Assembly (NCBI RefSeq): GCF_000737195.2
Contig: NZ_JALM01000004.1
Span: 1-64,000, forward strand
Direction of reading: 5' to 3'
From: Sciscionella sediminilitoris
GTDB lineage: Bacteria > Actinomycetota > Actinomycetes > Mycobacteriales > Pseudonocardiaceae
Length of the DNA stretch: 64,000 nt
Below are positions 25,332-34,423 of the stretch, in pieces. Within the stretch, counting starts at the first letter, position 1, and the number at the start of each line of letters is the position of its first letter. The notes below the pieces were generated by a model that had not been told where the DNA came from, searched no databases, and saw only the letters and a program-made list of their open reading frames with translations. Position numbers and translations under genes: made by a program.

Positions 25332-26048
25332 CTAGGAGTCCAGGATGATCCCGGTCGGTTTGCTGCGAATCCGCAGCCGGTAACCGACCGGGATCTCCGT
25401 TCCGCGCGTCTCGGCGATCGCGCGGCGGGCCACTTTCGCGGAGAATTCGATGCGCAGCACCGCTTCCAGCTCGGCCCGCTTGGCGAACCGCCAGGTCGTG
25501 GCCACGTCCCTGCTGGTGAATCCCTGCGTGGTGAAGAACTGTTCCACCCGCCCCGGTTCGTAGTCCGGCAGGTCGGCACGCAGCCAGTCCCCGTAGGGCG
25601 CCGCGAATCCGTCGAGGTCCACGATCACCAGTGCGCCGCCGGGACGCAGTATCCGGTCGGCCTCCCGCAGTCCCGGTTCGCAACCGGGACCGAAGAAATA
25701 CGCGGTCCGCGCGTGCAGCACATCGGCGCTCGCGTCCGGAAGCGGAAGCGCCTGTGCCCGCCCCGCGAAGGCCTTGGCGTTCGACAGCCCGGCGACCCGC
25801 TCGCGCGCCCGTTCGCGCAGCGGCGGATGCGGTTCAACGCCGATCACGCTCGCCGCGCACGCCGCGAACCGGGGCAGGTGGAATCCGTCCCCGCAACCGA
25901 TGTCCACCACATCCCGGCCGGCGAACGGGGCGTGTTCCTCGATCGCCGCCCACACCGCGCCGTGCACGTCCTGTGCCGCGTTCTCGATCGCGTAGGTCTT
26001 CGGCCAGCGCCAGATGTTCGGGCTGGGCCGGACGGATTCGGTGGTCAT
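25332..26048 (-). CDS. Class I SAM-dependent methyltransferase
   Basis: A 238-residue enzyme with the Rossmann SAM motif VVDIGCGDGFHLPRF (about 47-61), the acidic end of strand 2 in VIGVEPHP, and the post-II motif ADRILRPGGALVIVDLDG. This is a UbiE/Methyltransf_11-like layout. The acceptor is unknown. Its ATG (26046-26048) overlaps the cdsA stop by 4 nt, so it is translationally coupled to a phospholipid-synthesis gene. That raises a lipid or membrane substrate as a possibility, but no motif proves it. Starts further upstream lie within cdsA in another frame and are not supported. Confidence 0.85.
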   Translation of the reverse strand: MTTESVRPSPNIWRWPKTYAIENAAQDVHGAVWAAIEEHAPFAGRDVVDIGCGDGFHLPRFAACAASVIGVEPHPPLRERARERVAGLSNAKAFAGRAQALPLPDASADVLHARTAYFFGPGCEPGLREADRILRPGGALVIVDLDGFAAPYGDWLRADLPDYEPGRVEQFFTTQGFTSRDVATTWRFAKRAELEAVLRIEFSAKVARRAIAETRGTEIPVGYRLRIRSKPTGIILDS

Positions 26049-26989
26049 CCAACGGTGGGCAGCATGAGCCCGAGCATCATCCAGGACAGCACCGCCGAGG
26101 GCAGCAGCGAGTCGAGCCGGTCCATCAGCCCACCGTGCCCCGGCAGCAGCGTGCCCATGTCCTTGATCCCGAGGTCCCGCTTCACCAAGGACTCCATCAG
26201 GTCGCCGAGGGTCGCGGAACAGACCACCGCCACCCCGAGGATGGCGCCCTGCCACCACTGCCCGTCGAGCAGCAGCCAGATCGCAAGCCAACCCGCGACC
26301 AGGCCGGAGATCAGGGATCCGGCGAACCCCTCCCAGGACTTCTTCGGGCTGATCGAGGGCGCCATCGGATGCCTGCCCAGCAGCACACCGGCCGCGTATC
26401 CGCCGGTGTCCGAGCACACCACCACGATCAGGAAGGTCAGCACCCGGCCGACCCCGTCCAGCGGGAGCACGAGCAGCGCGGCGAACGAGGCGAACAGCGG
26501 CACATAGGCCGCCGCGAACACCGAGGCCGCCACATCCCGCAGGTACCCGTCCGCCCCGGAACGCATCCGCCACAACAGGCAGGCGAGCACCGTGGCGACG
26601 AACCCGACCAGCGCGCCACGCAGACCGAACGGCCAGGTCAGCCACACCATCGCCTGACCACCGAGCAGCAGCGGGACCCGGGCGATCCGGATGTCGGCGC
26701 CGCGCCGGAAGGCACCGGCCAGTTCGATGGTGCCGATCGCGACCGCCGCCGCGATCACGATCAGGAACAGCTGCCGGTAGGTCAGCAGGGCAGCGAGCAC
26801 CGCGGCGCCGAGCGCGAGCCCGACGCCGATCGCGGCGGGGAGATCGCGCCCTGCTCTGCGGGCGGGCTTGTCCGGCTGGGCTGTCCCGCCCTCCACGGAT
26901 GGGGCGCTGGGCTCCCCAGGCTCGTCGGCGCCGCTGTTCTCGGCGTCGCCCTGCTCGGCATTCACAGCAGCCGAACCTACCTTGAGCAC
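26045..26989 (-). CDS. cdsA: Phosphatidate cytidylyltransferase (CDP-diacylglycerol synthase)
   Basis: A 314-residue integral membrane enzyme making CDP-diacylglycerol from CTP and phosphatidate, the branch point for PI, PG, cardiolipin and PE. The signature S-x3-KRD-x3-KD-x3-(L)PGHGG-x2-DRLD is present as SLVKRDLGIKDMGTLLPGHG followed by GLMDRLD. Earlier there are DTGGYAAGVLLGRHPMAPSISPKKSWEG and about eight membrane segments. The first 55 residues are a hydrophilic Glu/Pro-rich extension. GTG 26989 has AGGTAG upstream, and GTG 26965 with AGGTAGG is an alternative. In many actinobacteria frr precedes cdsA. Here an amino-acid permease precedes it. Confidence 0.95.
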   Translation of the reverse strand: MLKVGSAAVNAEQGDAENSGADEPGEPSAPSVEGGTAQPDKPARRAGRDLPAAIGVGLALGAAVLAALLTYRQLFLIVIAAAVAIGTIELAGAFRRGADIRIARVPLLLGGQAMVWLTWPFGLRGALVGFVATVLACLLWRMRSGADGYLRDVAASVFAAAYVPLFASFAALLVLPLDGVGRVLTFLIVVVCSDTGGYAAGVLLGRHPMAPSISPKKSWEGFAGSLISGLVAGWLAIWLLLDGQWWQGAILGVAVVCSATLGDLMESLVKRDLGIKDMGTLLPGHGGLMDRLDSLLPSAVLSWMMLGLMLPTVG

Positions 26990-27038
26990 GGTGACACTAC
27001 CTGTTCGGAGGGTCGGTTGACGGGGTCGATGGCGTGGG

Positions 27039-28727
27039 TCACTCGGCGCCGATGGCGGTCTCTTCCTCCGCGGCCTCCGAGCGGGCGTTCTCGATCTCCC
27101 GCTCGACCCGCACCGGGGACAGCCCGGAACGGATCGCGAAGATGTAGATGCCCAGCGAGACCACGAACATGGCCAGCGCGCCCCAGCCGAGGCTGAGCAC
27201 CTTCAGCCCGCCGCCGTAGTCGCCGAGGTAGCTGATCACCGCGAGCAGCACGAGCCAGGGAATCACCCAGGCGCCCGCCTTGAAGTCCAGCGGCGGCAGC
27301 TTGCGCTTCGAGGTCGCGATGAAGATCGGCAGCAGGATCAGCCCGAGCAGCAGCATCAGGAACAGCTTCCAGTTCGTGTCCCAGCCCGCCCAGAACACGA
27401 TCATGTTGGCCGAGAAGAACGCCAGGAACGGGATGATGTCACCACCGGCGAGCTTGAACGGGCGCGGGAAGCCAGGAGCCCTGCGGCGCAGCACGGCGAG
27501 CACGATCGGCCCGCTGCCGAAGGAGAGCACCGTCGCCGAGGTCACCAGGCTCACCAGGCTCTGCCAGCTCGGGAACGGCAGGAAGAAGATCAGCCCGACC
27601 ACGAAGGTCACCAGCAGGCTCACCACCGGAACACCGCGCTTGCTGACCTTGGTCAGCGACTGCGGGGCGTTGCCGTTCTGCCCCATGGCGTACGAGATGC
27701 GCGCCGTGACGGTGTTGTAGATCAGGCCGGTGTCACCGGGCGAGACCACCGCGTCGATGTAGAGGATGATGGCCAGCCAGCCGAGTCCGAGGATCGTGGC
27801 GATGGCCGCGAGCGGGCCGAAGTCGTTGGCGAAGCTCAGGTGTTCCCAGCCGCCCGCCTTCGCGAGGTCGCCCGGCTGCACCACGCCGACGAACGCGATC
27901 TGCAGCAGCACGTAGATCACACCGCAGATCAACACACAGCCGATGACCGCGATCGGCACGTTCCGCTTCGGGTTCTTGGACTCCCCCGCCAGCTCGATCC
28001 CTTGGCGGAACCCGATGAAGGAGAACGCGATACCCGCCGTGGCGATCGCGGTGAACACACCTTCCCAGCCGCCCGGCATGAAGCCGTAGCGGGTGAAGTT
28101 CCCGGAGAAATGGCCCAGCTTGAAACCGAAGTACAGGAACGCCGCGATGACCACCACGATCACCAGCAGCTTCCACCACACCAGCGCGTTGTTGATGCGC
28201 GCGAAGTACTTCACGCCGTAGTAGTTGATCAGCACGAACACGGCCATCAGGATCACCGCGATGATCGTGCCGAAGCCGGTGAGCGTGTACACCGGATCGG
28301 CGCCCGGTTCCAGCTGGTTCGGCGTCATCATCGCCGGCAGGCCGAGCGACTGGATGTACCCCGTCGAGTACTGCAGCACCGCCTCGACCTCGACCGGCGG
28401 AATGGACACCGCCGCGAGCCAGGTGATCCAGCCCATCACGTAGCTGGCGAAGGAACCGAAGGCGATGTGCGGGAACCGCACCACGCCACCGGAGATCGGG
28501 AACATCGTGCCGAGCTCGGCGAAGCACAGCCCGATGAACAGGATCATCACCGCGGCGATCGCCCAGGAGAGCAGTGCCGCCGGGCCGGCCAGCTTGGCGG
28601 CCTTCAACGCACCGAACAGCCAACCGGAACCGATGAGTGAGCCGACACCGGCGAACAACAGCCCGACGAGACCGAGGTCCCGGCGCAGCTTGTGCCCGCC
28701 TTCTCCACCGTGTTGTGTTGTGGCCAT
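27039..28727 (-). CDS. APC-family amino-acid permease
   Basis: A 562-residue, 12-helix transporter of the amino-acid/polyamine/organocation superfamily. Helix 1 carries the glycine-rich substrate motif GVGSLIGSGWLFGA (about 25-38). FSFIGFRQGIELAGESKNPKRNVP is the conserved helix 6-7 region. The C-terminus is hydrophilic and acidic (RSEAAEEETAIGAE). The substrate may be an aspartate- or alanine-like amino acid, but this is not readable. I chose ATG 28725-28727, with AAGGGAG 10 nt upstream. The region before it contains a palindrome likely to be regulatory. It lies 49 bp upstream of cdsA on the same strand and could be co-transcribed. Confidence 0.9.
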   Translation of the reverse strand: MATTQHGGEGGHKLRRDLGLVGLLFAGVGSLIGSGWLFGALKAAKLAGPAALLSWAIAAVMILFIGLCFAELGTMFPISGGVVRFPHIAFGSFASYVMGWITWLAAVSIPPVEVEAVLQYSTGYIQSLGLPAMMTPNQLEPGADPVYTLTGFGTIIAVILMAVFVLINYYGVKYFARINNALVWWKLLVIVVVIAAFLYFGFKLGHFSGNFTRYGFMPGGWEGVFTAIATAGIAFSFIGFRQGIELAGESKNPKRNVPIAVIGCVLICGVIYVLLQIAFVGVVQPGDLAKAGGWEHLSFANDFGPLAAIATILGLGWLAIILYIDAVVSPGDTGLIYNTVTARISYAMGQNGNAPQSLTKVSKRGVPVVSLLVTFVVGLIFFLPFPSWQSLVSLVTSATVLSFGSGPIVLAVLRRRAPGFPRPFKLAGGDIIPFLAFFSANMIVFWAGWDTNWKLFLMLLLGLILLPIFIATSKRKLPPLDFKAGAWVIPWLVLLAVISYLGDYGGGLKVLSLGWGALAMFVVSLGIYIFAIRSGLSPVRVEREIENARSEAAEEETAIGAE

Positions 28728-28828
28728 CTCCGCGCGGCTCCCTTGCTCATGGCTTCTGAGGCGTTTTCCAGCGCCGGTATCGTATGGGTGATCCGACCCG
28801 GACACGTAACGACGCGCGGTGGAACCTA

Positions 28829-28841
28829 CCCAATCATTGGG
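28829..28841. promoter_or_regulatory. Palindrome in the amino-acid permease upstream region
   Basis: CCCAAT-C-ATTGGG is a perfect 13-bp palindrome 102 bp before the permease start. A looser pair AACCTA (28823-28828) and TAGGTT (28847-28852) surrounds it. The 306-bp gap 28728-29033 holds this site, the pdtaR terminator and no gene. Confidence 0.45.
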
Positions 28842-28975
28842 CCGGATAGGTTACGAAACGATCAAAAAGTTACCGACCGTGGCGATCTGCGACGGAATTT
28901 GCCCGATCAGCCGGATTTGACCGAAGCGCGCTGCGGCGACACGGATACGAGACGTGACGAACCGTAGTCAACAAA

Positions 28976-29015
28976 ACGCGCGCCGGGGCTGTCGGTCAAC
29001 AGCCCCGGCGCGCGT
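28976..29015 (-). terminator. Rho-independent terminator of pdtaR
   Basis: A perfect 17-bp stem (arms 28976-28992 and 28999-29015, GC-rich) with a 6-nt loop. On the minus strand the stem is followed by TTTTGTT. It lies 18 bp past the pdtaR stop. Confidence 0.85.
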
Positions 29016-29033
29016 CCGGGTCGAACCGGGATT

Positions 29034-29639
29034 TCAGGGTTTCACGGTCTCCACGACCGCCTGGGCCACATCGCGCATCGTGCTGCGGCGGTCCATGGCG
29101 GTGCGCTGGATCCAGCGGAACGCATCCGGTTCCGAGAGACCGTGCTTGGTCATCAGCAGCCCCTTCGCGCGGTCCACCAGCTTGCGCGTCTCCAGACGGT
29201 CGGTCAGGCTCGCCACTTCCGACTCGAGCGCGGAGAGCTCCGCGAACCGGGAAACGGCGAGCTCGATCGACGGGGTCAGGTCCGACTTGCTGAACGGCTT
29301 CACCAGGTACGCCATCGCACCCGCCTCGCGCGCCCGGTCCACCAGGTCCCGCTGCGAGAACGCCGTCAGGATCACCACCGGAGCGATCCGCTCCTCCGCG
29401 ATCTTCGCCGCCGCGTCGATCCCGTCCAGCTTCGGCATCTTCACGTCGAGCAGCACCAGGTCCGGTTTGAGTTCACGCGCCAGGGCGACGGCCTGTTCGC
29501 CGTCTCCCGCCTCACCGACTACCTCGTAGCCTTCCTCGCGCAGCATCTCGACCAGGTCAAGGCGGATCAGCGCCTCATCCTCCGCGACCAACACCCGGCG
29601 TTCGGCCTTCTGGTCATTACCACCGGTCGCCTCGCTCAC
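29034..29639 (-). CDS. pdtaR: ANTAR-type response regulator (PdtaR)
   Basis: A 201-residue two-component output protein. The receiver domain has acidic residues AEDEA (19-23), phospho-acceptor Asp65 in LVLLDVKMP, and Lys in YLVKPFS. The C-terminal ANTAR domain (about 140-197) contains LVDRAKGLLMTKHGLSEPDAFRWIQRTAMD, read in short blocks. ANTAR proteins bind tandem hexaloop RNAs and prevent transcription termination. The M. tuberculosis orthologue Rv1626 is phosphorylated by PdtaS at the same residue number. The start is GTG 29637-29639 with GGAGG 5 nt upstream. No PdtaS kinase is in the window, which matches the orphan placement seen elsewhere. Confidence 0.95.
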   Translation of the reverse strand: MSEATGGNDQKAERRVLVAEDEALIRLDLVEMLREEGYEVVGEAGDGEQAVALARELKPDLVLLDVKMPKLDGIDAAAKIAEERIAPVVILTAFSQRDLVDRAREAGAMAYLVKPFSKSDLTPSIELAVSRFAELSALESEVASLTDRLETRKLVDRAKGLLMTKHGLSEPDAFRWIQRTAMDRRSTMRDVAQAVVETVKP

Positions 29640-29776
29640 CAAGACCTCCATCGACATCAGCTTGACGGGACACCGGCCTCCCCCGGCACCCTGCGTGACT
29701 ATCGTACCTATCGCCGCACCGCCCGACCCGCCCACGGGAGCCATCTCACGGTCACGTTATTCTCTGGCACGACAGC

Positions 29777-29849
29777 GCCCCCGTAGCCCAATGGCAGAGG
29801 CAGCGGATTCAAAACCCGTCCAGTGTGAGTTCGACTCTCACCGGGGGCA
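29777..29849 (+). tRNA. tRNA with anticodon CAA (Leu codon UUG), class-I architecture
   Basis: A cloverleaf can be drawn for 73 nt. The acceptor stem pairs GCCCCCG (29777-29783) with CGGGGGC (29842-29848), with discriminator A29849. The D arm is GCC/GGC. The anticodon stem GCGGA/CCCGT (29803-29807 and 29815-29819) has loop TTCAAAA with anticodon CAA at 29810-29812. The variable loop is 5 nt and the T arm is GTGAG/CTCAC with TTCGACT. The anticodon reads Leu UUG. Bacterial tRNA-Leu normally has a long variable arm, which this gene lacks. The anticodon stem also has an A-C mismatch next to the loop. CCA is not encoded. Confidence 0.8.
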
Positions 29850-29860
29850 CACTGCTTGTC

Positions 29861-30910
<1,050 letters not shown>

Positions 30911-30914
<4 letters not shown>

Positions 30915-31321
30915 GACAGGGCCTCGTCCAGCGCGGTGAGCGCGGATTCCAGCCGTTCGGCCGCCGATCCGGCGACCGCCTCGATCTCCGCTGCCGCGAC
31001 GAGCTCGCTCATCATCGCCGGGTTCACCGCCTCGACCCGGGTGACCGAGGAATCCGCCTCGTCCTGTCGCACCACGACATTGCACGGCAGCAGCAACCCG
31101 ATATCCCGGCTCGCCTGCAGCGCCCGGTGCGCCAGCGATGGATTGCAGGCACCCAGAATCACGTAGCGCTCCAGGGACTCCCCAAGCTTCTCCCGCAGCG
31201 TCGCCTGCACGTCGATCTCGGTCAGTACCCCGAATCCCTCCCCGGAAAGCGCTGCCCGAGTCCGGTCCAGGACGGTGTCGTAGTCCGCTCCTCGATACGA
31301 GCGGGTCAAGCCCAGCCGCAC
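30911..31321 (-). CDS. DUF302-family protein
   Basis: A 136-residue protein with the complete DUF302 core: RTRAALSGEGFGVLTEIDVQA (approximately 18-38), then YVILGACNPSLAHRALQA and LLLPCNVVVRQDE. The family is often found with CsoR/CstR repressors and sulfur or metal genes. Its biochemical role is not established. The conserved Cys in GACNP and LPCNV are present. I chose GTG 31319-31321 because GGAGG lies 5 nt upstream. An ATG at 31345 would put the start between the operator and the ribosome site and adds 8 non-conserved residues. It is the first gene of the four-gene repressor-controlled operon. Confidence 0.88.
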
Positions 31322-31350
31322 GATGACCTCCGTTCCACTCACCATGACAG

Positions 31351-31394
31351 ATACCCTACGGGGTATATCGTATGCCCCCAGGGGTATCTGTCAA
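31351..31394 (-). promoter_or_regulatory. Promoter with two CsoR-type operators for the DUF302 operon
   Basis: On the minus strand a consensus -35 TTGACA (31389-31394) and a -10 TACGAT (31367-31372) are 16 bp apart. Two 16-bp dyads occur. ATGCCCCCAGGGGTAT (31372-31387) fills the spacer, and ATACCCTACGGGGTAT (31351-31366) lies directly over the expected transcription start. Both have the ATACCC/GGGTAT arms typical of CsoR/CstR operators, so the operon's own repressor should block this promoter. Confidence 0.85.
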
Positions 31395-31439
31395 CCACAC
31401 GTGCTCCACGCCTCGCCGGGTGCGTGCCTATCCTGAACC

Positions 31440-32072
31440 ATGGCGACGGAGCTGGAGACCATGCGAGAGTTGCTCGATCGCTATGGGCACACCTTCGCCG
31501 GGGAGGCCGGTATCCGGCTGGCCGACCAGCCCGCCCCGCTGTACCGGCTCTCGGTGCTCACCCTGCTGCTGTCGACGCGTATCAAGGCGGAGATCGCCGT
31601 GGCCGCTACCCGGGAACTGGGCCGCTCGGGCATGACCACCCCGGCCCGGATGGAGCGCTCCGCCTGGCAGGACCGCGTCGATGCGCTAGACCGGGCCGGA
31701 TACCGCCGCTACGACGAACAGACCGCGACCGCCCTCGGTGCGGGGGCCGCCATGCTGCGCCGGGAATACCGCGGTGATCTACGGCAACTGCGCCGGCGCG
31801 CGCAGGGATCGACATCCACGATCCGCGAACTGCTCACCGAACTACCCCGCATCGGGCCGACCGGGGCGGACATCTTCTGCCGCGAGGCTCAGGGGATCTG
31901 GCCCGAGCTGCGGCCCTGCTTCGACCGGCTCGCCCTGCGGGGCGCCGAAAAGCTCGGTCTTCCACCGGATCCGGAGGCGCTGGCGCGCCTGGTCGAACCC
32001 GGGCAACTGCCCATGGCGGCGGCCGCACTGGTCCGGGTCGTCGTAGCGCCGAGTCCGCCCGGGCAGCGCTGA
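31440..32072 (+). CDS. HhH-GPD DNA glycosylase-like protein (endonuclease III relative)
   Basis: A 210-residue helical protein related to endonuclease III: LLLSTRIKAEIAVAATREL at the front (the family's LLS-Q-T-D/T segment) and the helix-hairpin-helix LLTELPRIGPTGADIFCREAQ (about 131-151). The catalytic Asp is retained in PCFDRLALR. The Lys that makes endonuclease III a lyase (G-x-K) is replaced (GPTGAD), and the C-terminal 4Fe-4S Cys loop is absent. It could be a monofunctional glycosylase or a non-catalytic relative. TATCCT 5 nt before the ATG suggests a leaderless mRNA. It is divergent from the DUF302 operon. Confidence 0.8.
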   Translation: MATELETMRELLDRYGHTFAGEAGIRLADQPAPLYRLSVLTLLLSTRIKAEIAVAATRELGRSGMTTPARMERSAWQDRVDALDRAGYRRYDEQTATALGAGAAMLRREYRGDLRQLRRRAQGSTSTIRELLTELPRIGPTGADIFCREAQGIWPELRPCFDRLALRGAEKLGLPPDPEALARLVEPGQLPMAAAALVRVVVAPSPPGQR

Positions 32073-32093
32073 CCGCGGCGCAGCGCTGCCCGG
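32059..32093. terminator. Bidirectional hairpin between convergent genes
   Basis: Perfect 12-bp arms at 32059-32070 and 32082-32093 around an 11-nt loop, between the HhH-GPD stop (32070-32072) and the propeller gene stop (32094-32096). There is no T-run. The position and strength suggest a shared terminator. Confidence 0.65.
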
Positions 32094-33230
32094 TCAGGGG
32101 CCGAGGTGCAGCCTGGTCCAGTGGGCGCCGCCATCGTGAGTGGTCAGTACGGCGTTCCCCGCACTGTCCCCCGCGCCCGGATGATCGACCACGAATCCGG
32201 TTCGGTCCGTGGTGAACTGCAGATCGTTCCAGCCACCGCCCGGTTCGGCGAGCGCGGTGCGCCACGCGCGGCCATCCGCGCTGGAGTAGAGCCAATTGCC
32301 GGTACTCGCCGATCCGATGACCAACCGGCCGGACGGGGTCGCCGCCATGGTGCACGCGATCCCGGGCCGGGGCGCGGTGCCGAGATATCGCGCGGTGCGC
32401 CCGGCGTCCGGCGAGGCGAACACCCGCTTGGTGGACCGGCTCAGTCCGACATCGCCGAGGCACAGCAGCATGAGCCGATCGTGCGGTAGCGCGGTGATTC
32501 CGGCCATCGTCTCCGCCGTCGAGGTGTCGCACGGAGCTCGGCGGGCCGACCACTGCCTCCCGCCCGGACTGGCGTAGAACACGCCGGGCCGCCCGGGTTC
32601 ACCGGCCACCGCGACATAGGCGGTGGCACCGCGCAGGGCCAGCATGACGTCCTGGGCGCCCGCGGTCACCGGCAATCTGACGGGTACCCGTCGCCACCGC
32701 GAACGGCCCGGGTCCGAGCGCCACAGGGTCGTGGGCGCCGCGCATTCGTACGGTGGTTCGCCGATGCGGCATGGGGAAACCGCGAGATACGTGACATCCG
32801 CCTCGGTCGCCAGGGCGACCACCTGCCGGCCGCCGCCGGGCATTCGACTCGACCGCCAGGTCCGGCCGCCGGCCGCGGTCCGATAGAGCGCGGGGCCGAA
32901 CGCCCAGCCGTGACCGGCATCGGCGAACCGCAGCCGTGTCACACCGGGCTCTCCCGGCTGGGCGAGCGGCGCGGGCACGGTGCCACGGACCGACCAGCTG
33001 CGGCCCGCGTTCTCGGTTCCGGCGACCACCGTGCAGCGCCGGTCACCGCAGCCGACACTGCCCAGGATCCTCCCGGCCGATGCCGATGGCCAGTTCACCG
33101 ACTGGGCAAGGAAACCCGCGGGCACCGATCCGCTCGTGCGCAGCGGCGCCCCGGCCCCCACCGTGGGTGTGCCGAACAGCGCGGCCAGGCCGAGTACGGC
33201 CAGGATCAGCCAGAACCGCGACCGGCGCAT
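32094..33230 (-). CDS. Secreted beta-propeller-like (BNR/sialidase-type repeat) protein
   Basis: A 378-residue exported protein. The N-terminus is a signal peptide (RRSRFWLILAVLGLAALFG, cut near AGA) without a lipobox Cys. The rest is a series of repeats with Asp-box-like segments: TENAGRSWSVRG, RTAAGGRTWRSS, YASPGGRQWSA, ASPDAGRTARYLG, SSADGRAWRTA and THDGGAHWTRL. These S-x-D-x-G-x-x-W motifs mark blades of a six- or seven-bladed propeller, as in sialidases and Ycf48-like proteins. No catalytic set is visible. The start is ATG 33228-33230 with GGAGG upstream. Its function is unknown, and an extracellular binding protein is likely. Confidence 0.78.
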   Translation of the reverse strand: MRRSRFWLILAVLGLAALFGTPTVGAGAPLRTSGSVPAGFLAQSVNWPSASAGRILGSVGCGDRRCTVVAGTENAGRSWSVRGTVPAPLAQPGEPGVTRLRFADAGHGWAFGPALYRTAAGGRTWRSSRMPGGGRQVVALATEADVTYLAVSPCRIGEPPYECAAPTTLWRSDPGRSRWRRVPVRLPVTAGAQDVMLALRGATAYVAVAGEPGRPGVFYASPGGRQWSARRAPCDTSTAETMAGITALPHDRLMLLCLGDVGLSRSTKRVFASPDAGRTARYLGTAPRPGIACTMAATPSGRLVIGSASTGNWLYSSADGRAWRTALAEPGGGWNDLQFTTDRTGFVVDHPGAGDSAGNAVLTTHDGGAHWTRLHLGP

Positions 33231-33458
33231 CGACTGCCTCCTCGTGCCGTGTTCGCAATCTCCGGGCACCTTCCCCGGATTCGGCCGAAGCACGGAACAC
33301 CTCCAGTGCCTTATGACCTGATCCGGTGATGCGGAGTGCCCCAATCCCGTGCCGCGAGCAGCGGCCCGGCCACCCACCTGATGGGACTCACCGAGGTTGC
33401 CGCCCCATCGCTGGAGAAATACCCGCGCGTCGCGGTGGTGTGCCCGGAACAGGCTCAG

Positions 33459-34379
33459 TCAGCTGGCTCCCGCCTGGTCGTAGAGTGTCTTGCCGATCCC
33501 CTGTTCCGGTGCGCCGCTCAGCGCGGTGGTGATCGGTTCACCGGTGCCCGGATCGATGTCCATGGTCCCCTGGCTGGTGACGGCGAAAACGGTGCCGCTT
33601 CCGGTCTCGGGGTCGAAATCGGCCAGCCACGGGCCGCCGCTGGATCCGCCGGCCATATCGCAGGGCGAGTCCCACGTCCCGGTGCCGTCCGGCCCGGCCT
33701 TGACGTTGTCGCACCAGTACAGGGAATTCCCGCGGGCCGTACGGGATCCCGGGTAACCGAGGATGGTCGTCTTGCCCGGGTCGGCACCGTCGAAGGAGAT
33801 CCGCTGCGGTTCGGCGCGGTCGGCGAGGTGGCTGCCGCGATCCTGATCGAAGGCGATCATCGCGATGTCCGGTGAGCTGTGCTGGGTGTACGACTCGGGA
33901 AGCAGGTACGTCCGCGCCGCGAAGACCCCCTGCGGGCGCTGCCCGTCCTGGTATCCGGGAACGAAGACGACATTGCTGACCTTGATCCGGGTGCCGTCCC
34001 TGGTGAGACCGGGCCAGACACAGTGGGCGGCGGTGGTCGCGAGGTCCTTGTTGGCTCCGCCGACGGCGGTGGCGGTGCACCAGTGATCCTCACCGGGCAC
34101 CTCGGTGAAGAACAGCCGCCCGACCCCGTGCGGGATCGGGCCGGACCAGGGCCGGTTGACCGAACCGTCGGCCTCGTTCGACTTCGCCCCGACCGCGCGC
34201 ATCCGTTCGGGTGTCCAGTGGGCGAGCGCTGCCTGACGCGCTGCCGGGTCGAATGTGCCGGTGTGCACGGCCGGAGCCGATTCGGCGGCGCTCGCGGCGG
34301 GTGCCGCTATCGCGAAGACCGTCAGGAGCAGGGCTGGGAGTACCGCGAGGCGCAGGCCGCGGCGAGCGAAACCGTTCAC
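33459..34379 (-). CDS. Secreted trypsin-like serine protease
   Basis: A 306-residue exported S1-type protease. The signal peptide is LRLAVLPALLLTVFAIAAPAA (about 8-28, likely cut after ASA). The triad is visible as His in TTAAHCVW (about 128), Asp in SSPDIAMIAFD and Ser in MAGGSSGGPWLADF. A short propeptide with WTPERMRAVGA precedes the mature domain. It resembles glutamyl endopeptidase-like or streptogrisin-like secreted proteases. The start is GTG 34377-34379, with GAGG directly adjacent and no ideal ribosome site. It follows a LysR gene by 44 bp on the same strand, so read-through is possible. Confidence 0.88.
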   Translation of the reverse strand: MNGFARRGLRLAVLPALLLTVFAIAAPAASAAESAPAVHTGTFDPAARQAALAHWTPERMRAVGAKSNEADGSVNRPWSGPIPHGVGRLFFTEVPGEDHWCTATAVGGANKDLATTAAHCVWPGLTRDGTRIKVSNVVFVPGYQDGQRPQGVFAARTYLLPESYTQHSSPDIAMIAFDQDRGSHLADRAEPQRISFDGADPGKTTILGYPGSRTARGNSLYWCDNVKAGPDGTGTWDSPCDMAGGSSGGPWLADFDPETGSGTVFAVTSQGTMDIDPGTGEPITTALSGAPEQGIGKTLYDQAGAS

Positions 34380-34423
34380 CTCGACTGGACGCGCGAACCC
34401 GCGATCGGTTGCCCGGCAGGCGG

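Noticed and set aside
33336-33875. A plus-strand frame in the gap before and across the serine protease
   Set aside because: Most of it is antisense to the protease catalytic region. The non-overlapping part has no ribosome site or family pattern.
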